Assembly (NCBI GenBank): GCA_958510825.1
Contig: OY294046.1
Span: 62,001 to 126,000 of the forward strand
DNA: 64,000 nucleotides
Source of the DNA: Brachypterus glaber
Lineage: Eukaryota > Arthropoda > Insecta > Coleoptera > Kateretidae
Reading direction: 5' to 3'
Shown one piece after another: positions 57,601-64,000 of this stretch. Position 1 is the first letter of the stretch. Each line of letters begins with the position of its first letter. The position numbers were made by a program, and so were the translations under genes. The notes beneath the pieces were generated by a model, which saw only the letters and a program-made list of their open reading frames with translations, ran no database searches and was not told the origin of the DNA.

Positions 57601-60031
57601 AAATTTAGGCCACCTAGCACATAAAATTTATCTCTTTAACAAACAGTCTGTTTGAAACAGAGGAGTTCGTTTGTTTTTTTCACGCTTACCTTGTCAAAGA
57701 AAAAAATTTAAATTAAAAATTTGGTATTCGGTTTGCTTACAACAAAGTTAAAAAAAATTCACTAATTTTTTCACAAAAATGGGAAGGTGGGACTAGGTAA
57801 AAAATAAATAAAAAGAGAACAATACATATTCTAAACTAGGACAATGAATAACAATGATCAAAATTTTGTAGGATACAAACTTTTTTTCAAATAGGGGCGC
57901 CGAACCAGAAGCTTGCTTCAGGGCGCCGAAAAGCAAAGGTCGGCCCTGCGTATTAGTCCATGCATGGCAATCTTACCATGTATATGATTGGCTGACAGAA
58001 TTGTTGACTAAAAAAAAAGGTCTCACATCTGATAAAAAGATGTGGGTAAAAAAGGGATTTTTTTAATTTTAGGGGTGTGGATGTTGACGGTAAATTTTAT
58101 AATAAATTTTATTGTCATCAGAGATAAGCATGGTTACCGAATTTCAGCTCTCAACGTTTATTCTAAGTGGGTGAAATAGAGAGAGGGTTAACTTAGCCTT
58201 ATACGCGTATGGGGGGTGATGGGAAGACAGGGGGGGATGTAAAATTTATTTTAAAATTTTATTATCACTGGATGAGTATGTAACCTAATTTTAGTTTTAA
58301 ATTATCTCATGTTGTTAAAACATGGATTTTTTTTTTTTTTAATTTTAGGGGTAAGGGGATTGGGGGCAATTTTTATATAAAATTGTTTTGGCAACCGAGT
58401 TAAGCATGTGTACCAAATTTTAGCTTTCTGTGTACCTATATTCTGAGTAAAACAGAGAGGGGGGTTAACTTAGACTTATACGCGTATGGGGGGCGATGGG
58501 GAGAAAAGGGGGTATGTAAAATTAAATGTAAAATTTTATTATCACTAAATGAGTATTAGTAATTTTAGTTTTAAATTATCTTGTGTGGGTAAAAAATGGA
58601 TCTTTTAAATTTTAGTGAGGGGGGGGGGGGGCGAGTTTCATATAAAATTGTATTGTCAGCCGATTTAAGCATGTGTACCAAATTTTAGCTTTCTAAGTGT
58701 ATTTTAAGTGGTCGAAAAAGACTTTGCCAGAATTGCCCTAAACAGGCAAATAAATAAATAAATATCCATTGTAAGTTAAAAAAAACCTGGTACTAATAAA
58801 AAAAAGTAAATTTTCAACATTTTGTAATAGTTTTTTTTTGTAATATTAAGTTTAGTAAAATAGGCAATCGGTTTACTTACTAAAAACCCGGAAGTATTGT
58901 CCAACAAACATCGGAAGCGCACGGTAAAACTCCTTTCTAACAAGTGACAGTTTTCTGGCAGAAGGACGTCTTGAAGACCCATATTGGCGGACTCAGGGGG
59001 GAGGAAGGAGTTCCACATTAACTGTCTCTGGAGCTCTTCTCTGTCTTCGGAATGGACTAATTCGTAGACAGACTGATGGACTATATCTGACTAAAAAAAA
59101 TAAAACACTTGTTTTATGAGCTTATAAACTTATTTTTGGGCGTCTCCTTAATTAATGGACACTTACCTGATGAAAACCTAAATATCCTTCTATGCTGTGG
59201 GTGGCAAAAAAAACTTCCCCTTCACACGTTAATATCATCAGGAATCCGTTTAAAGCCTAGAAAGAAACACTTTTATTAGTATAGTATATTATGATATAGC
59301 ATCATCAAGTTGCATTTTTATATTTAACCTTGTAATATTCTACTTAATTAAGCATCCCCTATGTCTAGGACTTGTGTGGGAACAACCGGCTTATACTGAC
59401 TTTCGAACCAGTTTTTAGGGAGGTGTCTCTATTTTACCTGTCGCCTTCGACAGTTTTAAATTGTCAATTTCTAAAAAGTACAAACGGAAAAAAATGTTAA
59501 AATTTGTGTTTGCGCTCTATAATTTTAAAATTGTCATTCAAATTTCAAAGAGGACAATTATATACTTATAAACGCAGCGATTTTGTTCCGCTAAGGAAAA
59601 ATCATCTTTACAAATTGAGCAAGTACGTAGTGGAGAGTAGAGTTGTTGTGGAGGAGAGATGTTGTGGAATAAAGATGCTGTGGAGTAGAGATGTAAAAAT
59701 ACCAAATTTACGAGTTGAAGCTACTGGCATGTTGACTTCCGTCTAAACATGACTGGTACTCTACGAGTTTGAACTTTAGCGGTAGAGACCAGTCCTATGT
59801 TGATAGGAAAAGTGAACTTTTAAAAATAGCGAAAGCTGAAGTCTTAAATTATTAAAATTTAGGCTTTATGTTTTTAATGAAGATAAAGTATGTATGAAAA
59901 CAATAATAAATAAATAAATAAATAAATTACCTGTAAGAACATCTCCCCATCTAGCGGTGTATGATCGAAAGCAGTCAGATCTCTCGGCCGATGAAGACCA
60001 CCCGGATCATCTTTATCCTTGTGCATTACCA
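54675..60031 (-). CDS. ss: bHLH-PAS transcription factor spineless / aryl hydrocarbon receptor (3' part of gene)
   Basis: Nuclear bHLH-PAS factor, dimerising with Tango/ARNT; in insects it patterns antenna, legs and photoreceptor types. Seven exons in transcript order: 60031-59931, 59256-59167, 59090-58881, 57370-57183, 56613-56507, 56259-56118, 56031-54675; phases agree and give 730 residues of the C-terminal part. PAS-A starts in the first exon (LHRPRDLTAFDHTPLDGEMF, GFLMILTCEGEVFFATHSIE-GYLGFHQ); PAS-B region follows (LLERSFTVRFRCLLDNTSGF, LDIRGRVKILHGQNRKSEEP, MFKSKHKLDLGLVSMDQR, GYSDSELASMGGYDLVHYDD, LKTGASGMIAYRF, RLVYKNSKPDFVISTHRPLM, then GRDLLGKRTMDFKVSYLDAG). These blocks are specific to invertebrate Ahr/Spineless. 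The tail (about 420 residues) is Ser/Thr/Pro/Tyr-rich with a His/Asn run near the end (HQHHNAHHNHHN). The bHLH exons are not in the window. Confidence 0.96.
56260..56506 (-). other. ss intron
   Basis: Short AT-rich intron with a TA/ATGTAT-rich stretch (TATACATACATGTATAATAT near 56430). Confidence 0.6.
56614..57182 (-). other. ss intron with two hairpins
   Basis: Holds a short inverted repeat at 56750-56868 (CCCACAAAAAATA and TATTTTTTTTGTGGG-like ends) and a clean one at 56899-57042. Confidence 0.8.
56899..57042. mobile_element. Small MITE with 30-bp perfect ends
   Basis: AAACCGATATTTAATAATGT-GCTAAGTGCA on the left, exact inverse on the right, about 85 bp apart. Confidence 0.85.
57862..58030 (+). 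repeat. Dispersed repeat, GGCGCCGAACC module copy 2
   Basis: Matches 27810-27985: TTTTGTAGGATACAAACTTT, GGGGCGCCGAACCAGAAGCT, GGGCGCCGAAAAGC, GGTCGGCCCTGCGTATTAG, CATGCATGGCAATCTTA, AAAGGTCTCAC. Confidence 0.85.
58120..58750 (+). repeat. Tandem array of about 265-276-bp units
   Basis: TAAGCATG occurs at 58124, 58400 and 58665. Each unit has CCGAATTT(C/T)AGCT-like, TATACGCGTATGGGGGG, AAAATTTTATTATCACT and ATATAAAATTG.TTTGTC/GGC in order. A solitary unit lies at 38656-38900. The window's last bases (about 63965-64000, GGAGATAAGCAT) may begin another. Confidence 0.88.
59257..59930 (-). other. ss intron with truncated SINE
   Basis: Holds the SINE body at 59326-59432 and a TAAA tetranucleotide run at about 59908-59928. 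The open frame at 59504 contains a GTTGTGGAG(T/G)AGAGATG-type internal repeat (59640-59695) and has no recognisable product. Confidence 0.7.
59326..59432 (-). mobile_element. 5'-truncated SINE copy
   Basis: Matches the body of 32897-33103 (ACTGGTTCGAAAGTCAG.. CACACAAGTCCTAGACATAG-GGGATGCTTAATTAAGTAGA) but lacks the tRNA-like head, typical of SINE or LINE-mediated truncation. Confidence 0.75.
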
Positions 60032-63000
60032 CTGCAATAAAAAAAATTAATTACTAAGGATTCCTTGCGTTTCCCATGGATATCGAGTCGCTGAATCCGA
60101 ATCTGAATTTCTAGAGAAAAATGAGCTCACAATGGAAATTTTTCGTTATTTTGACACTGATTTTCTCGAAAACTAGGTCTGCTAACTTAATTCTGCGGCC
60201 AGGTTCGGATTCAGCGATCAAAAATCTCCAAGAACCAGATATTCTTATCACTTGATTTTTGAAACAAAAAAATATGTGCTTGCTTTCTAGGCCTAAGACA
60301 CCGGTGTCTATAATTAAATAACACTAAGGCATTTGATACCGTTCGGCGTGATTTTTTGATGAAAAAACAATTAATTAATATTTTTTCAAATTTGATCCAT
60401 TCACACATAGTACAAAAATGATTAATTATAAAATAACTGTATCTAAGATGTTTCTGAAGAAAAGGTTCTGTGTTAGATCCCATTCTATTTTTATATTATA
60501 GTTGTTTTTTTTAATCGCGGTAGATTTAAGGGCCAAAGGGGTAAAAAAGTATTTTTGATTACTAACTATGCGTATAAAAGATAAAAACAACTCAAAAGAA
60601 TATCTACATTGTGTATTATTAAAAATAATAATAATAATAATAATGACTGATTATAAATGAGATAGATAAATAGGAAGATATAGTTCTCACATTACACCTC
60701 GAGCGTTCAATACGAGTGATTTAAATCGTTTTATTTTTAAATTCTTGAACTAGGAAGATCACTTAATTCTACTTCGGCACAAAAACCGACGAAGCACTCG
60801 TCAAAAAATCTGCAGTTATAAAATGTATTTTTCCCTTTATAATATACCGGATCGACTTGACAATACCACAAAATGACCATTTTTTTTATTAAGAAAAACT
60901 GATTTGGGACTTTGCCCTACTTGCGTAAAAACTAATTTTTGTTGAAATAATTTTTTTTAAAATTGTAGGTGGCGCCAGATATCAGTGAAAAAGTAAAAAG
61001 TTTTCAGGTAAACTTACCTTCCCGTAACAGATATAAAAAAAGTTATTTCAAAAATAGATTTAGAATCAAAATTAAGAACCGCATATCAAATTTTAATAAT
61101 TTTAACTCGTAATATTTTTTTTTAATAGTGTCAAGTTTCCAGTGTTTGAATTTTTTTTAATAAAAAAAATTTATGAAGTAAAAGTATTAAATTTTGGAAT
61201 GAGGCTCTTATTTTTGATTATAAATATATTATTTAAATAACTTTTTTTACGTATCTTTTACGGAAAGGTAAGTTTACCTGAAATTTTTTTAATCTTTCAC
61301 TGATATCTGGCGCCACCTATAATTTTTCAAAATTTTATTTTGACAAAAATTAGTTTTTAAGCAAGCAGGGCAAAATTCCAAAGCAGTTTTTCTTAATTCG
61401 AAAAAAAGTCAATTTTGTCGTATTGTCAAGTCGATCCGGGTACTCTGTAGACTCTGCAATTGCAAATGCTTTTTTGCATATCGGTTTGTCTGTTAAAGAC
61501 TTTAGATTTTTGCATAAGTTCTGAAGTAAGCTAACTTGGTCAAAATAAGTCGGTTTTTTTGTAATAATTTCTGAACGCTTACCTATTACCTAAAATATGT
61601 ACTATACATATTTTAAACAAGTTGGCCCACTTTAATTTTTATGACAATGGGTCAAAAAGTTAATATACTGACTTCGAAATTAGTGTCAAATGAAAAACAG
61701 AAATATTTTCGAAAACAAATGGAAAAATATGCCGAAGTTTTGATGAGATGCATCCTTGCAACTGCTCTTCTGGTTTTGCATCTAGATAGAATTGTTCATA
61801 CACCTTGCTCGATTACATGCAACAGACCATAGAAGAAAACATGGAATTAAAGTATGCTATTAAAACATGATATTAAGGCTTTAATTAGATGATAATTAAG
61901 GCGGACTAGCTACGGTGCTAATTAACATTAAACCAGTTATAAAAAAGTACTTGCTCAAAAGAATTATTCTTTTGACAGACAAATGGTATGTTATTATAAG
62001 AATATAAAAAGTTTTTGAGCAACATTAAAATTGAGTTTGACATACATATAGGTATAGCCAGGACCGACGAGATGGGGTCGGGGGTGATTTCCCCCAGGCC
62101 CGGAGTTTCTGAGGGGGCCCGGATTTCAATTGAAATCCTGAAATCCGGAAAGAGTTAAACATGCATCTGAAAAATTTGATTACGAATCATAAAAATAATT
62201 TAACAGAGGGGTGGGGGGCGTAGGTTACTACCCCCGGGCCCCGAATCACACCTTAAAATATCTGCCCCTATTTCAAATAGACCGTGTATTTGCACAGACG
62301 TTGCCAACGCGATAAAAAAAACTGACTGTTCCCATCTATCCAGCTCTGATGCCGCTTCTGTCGACCACTGCAGAATTCCTTAATAGAAGTTTTCAAAATT
62401 CCCCGGTATGTATACATATCGTCTTAACTTTTGTAGGTCGTTTATTTTTAAGACATCGAGATAAAAACTTTTCGACATTTATTTCAGAAATCCACGTGAC
62501 TTTCACCACTATGGTGAAATGATATGAGCCGTTCTCGCTCATAGAATATCGGTCTATATGAGTACATGAAAAAAGAACAAAAAAGTCAATTTTGAAAAAA
62601 AACCGAGATGAGCCCTTTTCGCAATTTACCATTCAATTACATTAGCCCCTATCCACCCTACAAAGTTTCCAGACATGCATATTTATAGGCATCTTTACCA
62701 TTAAATGAGTATAAAATTAATATTTTTTATGGGAATAAATTATTGTATCACAATGACAAAAGTTAATGCAAATTAAATTTTAATGGTTTATAAGATTATT
62801 AAGAGGTTTATTAATTTTGAATATAGGCAGATGCCGATAAATAATAACTCTTGAACACATTTAAGGCTTCGTATTCTGTGGGACACTCAACGCAGTAGGT
62901 CTTCAAAAAAAATATTTTAAAAATTTCAACAAAAATCTCGAAAATATCTGTAATTTTCGATTTTTTTAGTTTTTTCAAATATCTAAAAAAAAATATTAAA

Positions 63001-64000
63001 AATTTTATTTTTTTTTATCGAAAATTCATATAAATATCTCAGAAGTCAGTGTACTAATATTTTGTGATTCACAATTTTTTTTAATTTTGTTCAATTTTTA
63101 AAAATTTGAAATTAAACTTTACGTTCCCGAAGATTGTAATAAGCTGCGATAAATGTTTTAATTAATAAGAGCACCTGAATTTTGGTTAATTATGTTATTA
63201 GTTGAAGACTTAATTAAAATTCCCAGAATGCCTCTATTAAAATTAACTGCATCATCTATATGTCGTAAAATTTTAATAAATTAAAATTTTGCATCGACTT
63301 ATAAAGTTGGTCAGTTATCTGTAATAACTTTTCCGTTAAATGTTTAATTTTAACCGGTTTAAAAAAGTACTTGCTACAGGGAAATCGAGGGAAATATTCA
63401 TTGTAGAAAATTAACGAAATTTCCCTATCGAAACCCGTATCCGTCGAATGTTTTTTATGGAATCATGGAACATCGGGGAAATTTTTCTACTCAAAACCAC
63501 TGGATTCCGTAAAGGAAACCCTATTGGTTAGCACACATTTTCGTTGGGCCAGTTATTGCTGTTTTAAAATAAAATTTAACCTTTGGATTGATCAATTTAA
63601 CTCATTTTTAATATTTCTCATCTAGTCTGTACTAAGTAACTGCGGTAAAACCGTACCTTTTTCACTTTCCTTTAGATTTGTATTTATTAAAACTAATTTG
63701 TTCCATTCATCCACCCCCAGGTGCGTCCCCGTGCGTACGTGAATAATAGACAAAATAAATCGATAATAGGGAAATTGATACCCATATAAAATGTGTACTC
63801 ATGCCAAGGCTCGTAATTTTAGATTTACATGAATTTATTATATAATAGAAGGGTTTTAACTTTAAAAACTTGTTTTTTATATTATTTTAGTTTCAAGTTT
63901 TTTAGTTATGTTTTAGTAATATATAAATTACCACTTATTGGGTGTGAAACAGAGATTTTGTTCAAAATTGTATTTCCAACGGAGATAAGCATCCTACTAA
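60032..64000 (-). other. ss upstream intron (to window edge)
   Basis: At least 4 kb of intron; no exon of the bHLH region recognised. Contains the 60847-61440 foldback, an AAT microsatellite at about 60624-60644, a G/C-rich palindromic patch around 62085-62250 and low-complexity A/T runs around 62900-63120. Confidence 0.75.
60847..61440. mobile_element. TA-flanked foldback with CCGGATCGACTTGACAATAC ends
   Basis: Arms of about 200 bp: CCGGATCGACTTGACAATAC.. AAAAACTGATTTGGGACTTT-GCCCT.. GGTGGCGCCAGATATCAGTG.. CAGGTAAACTTACCTT, all inverted in the right half. TA at both borders. No coding frame. Confidence 0.9.

Larger units (their letters stand above)
57371..58880 (-). other. ss intron with composite repeat
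   Basis: Contains the GGCGCCGAACC module (57862-58030) directly followed by the tandem 265-bp array (58120-58750), and a poly-G run near 58620. Confidence 0.85.

Noticed and set aside
60032..64000. Search for the ss bHLH exon
   Set aside because: No minus-strand segment with the basic-helix-loop-helix signature (RERLN, LLP, KLDRLSILR-type) was seen, so I do not extend the gene.
1..64000. CRISPR arrays, bacterial operons or phage
   Set aside because: No spaced direct repeats of that kind, and the intron-exon structure shows eukaryotic DNA.

Overview
The window is eukaryotic nuclear DNA, AT-rich, with GT-AG introns and many small inverted-repeat transposons. The protein set (cacophony-type calcium channel, spineless-type Ah receptor, a UQCR-6.4-like subunit) points to an insect. 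The order cannot be fixed from the sequence; a beetle or other holometabolous insect with a repeat-rich genome is my weak guess.

Seven protein genes are supported. From left to right: the 3' part of a Cav2 voltage-gated calcium channel alpha-1 gene (cac, + strand, 413-14206, 13 exons, ending in DDWC); cytosolic phenylalanine-tRNA ligase alpha subunit (FARSA, +, 19216-22769, 3 exons); a small complex III subunit (UQCR11/UQCR-6.4, +, 24471-24719); chondroitin sulfate synthase (CHSY1-like, -, 26672-36050, 7 exons, complete); a nitrobindin/THAP4-C-domain protein (-, 42274-42774, one exon); mitochondrial ribosomal protein L1 (mRpL1, +, 43212-48303, 5 exons), divergent from nitrobindin; and the 3' part of the bHLH-PAS factor spineless/Ahr (ss, -, 54675-60031, 7 exons; the bHLH exons lie beyond the right edge). 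Exon junctions were checked for reading phase: cac, FARSA, CHSY1, mRpL1 and ss all sum to an intact frame.

The genes are unrelated in function (neuronal excitability, translation in cytosol and mitochondria, respiration, glycosaminoglycan synthesis, heme/NO chemistry, transcriptional patterning), so there is no operon-like logic; the only obvious shared regulation is the 437-bp divergent promoter between nitrobindin and mRpL1, which holds a 40-bp-period minisatellite with a repeated GCCATCTAG-type core.

The rest is introns and intergenic DNA packed with mobile elements: a decayed mariner with transposase remnant and TA duplications (5624-6330), many TA-flanked MITEs and foldbacks, hAT-type MITEs with 8-bp duplications including a nested insertion (28808-29290 inside 28689-29319), a tRNA-derived SINE (32897-33103), and several dispersed or tandem repeat families. 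No rRNA, functional tRNA or CRISPR array was found. I saw no clearly new biochemical system; the most interesting items are a 10-nt microexon needed to keep cac in frame, the 40-bp CTCF-like array in a divergent promoter, a perfect 21-bp hairpin in an mRpL1 intron, and the repeat structures.
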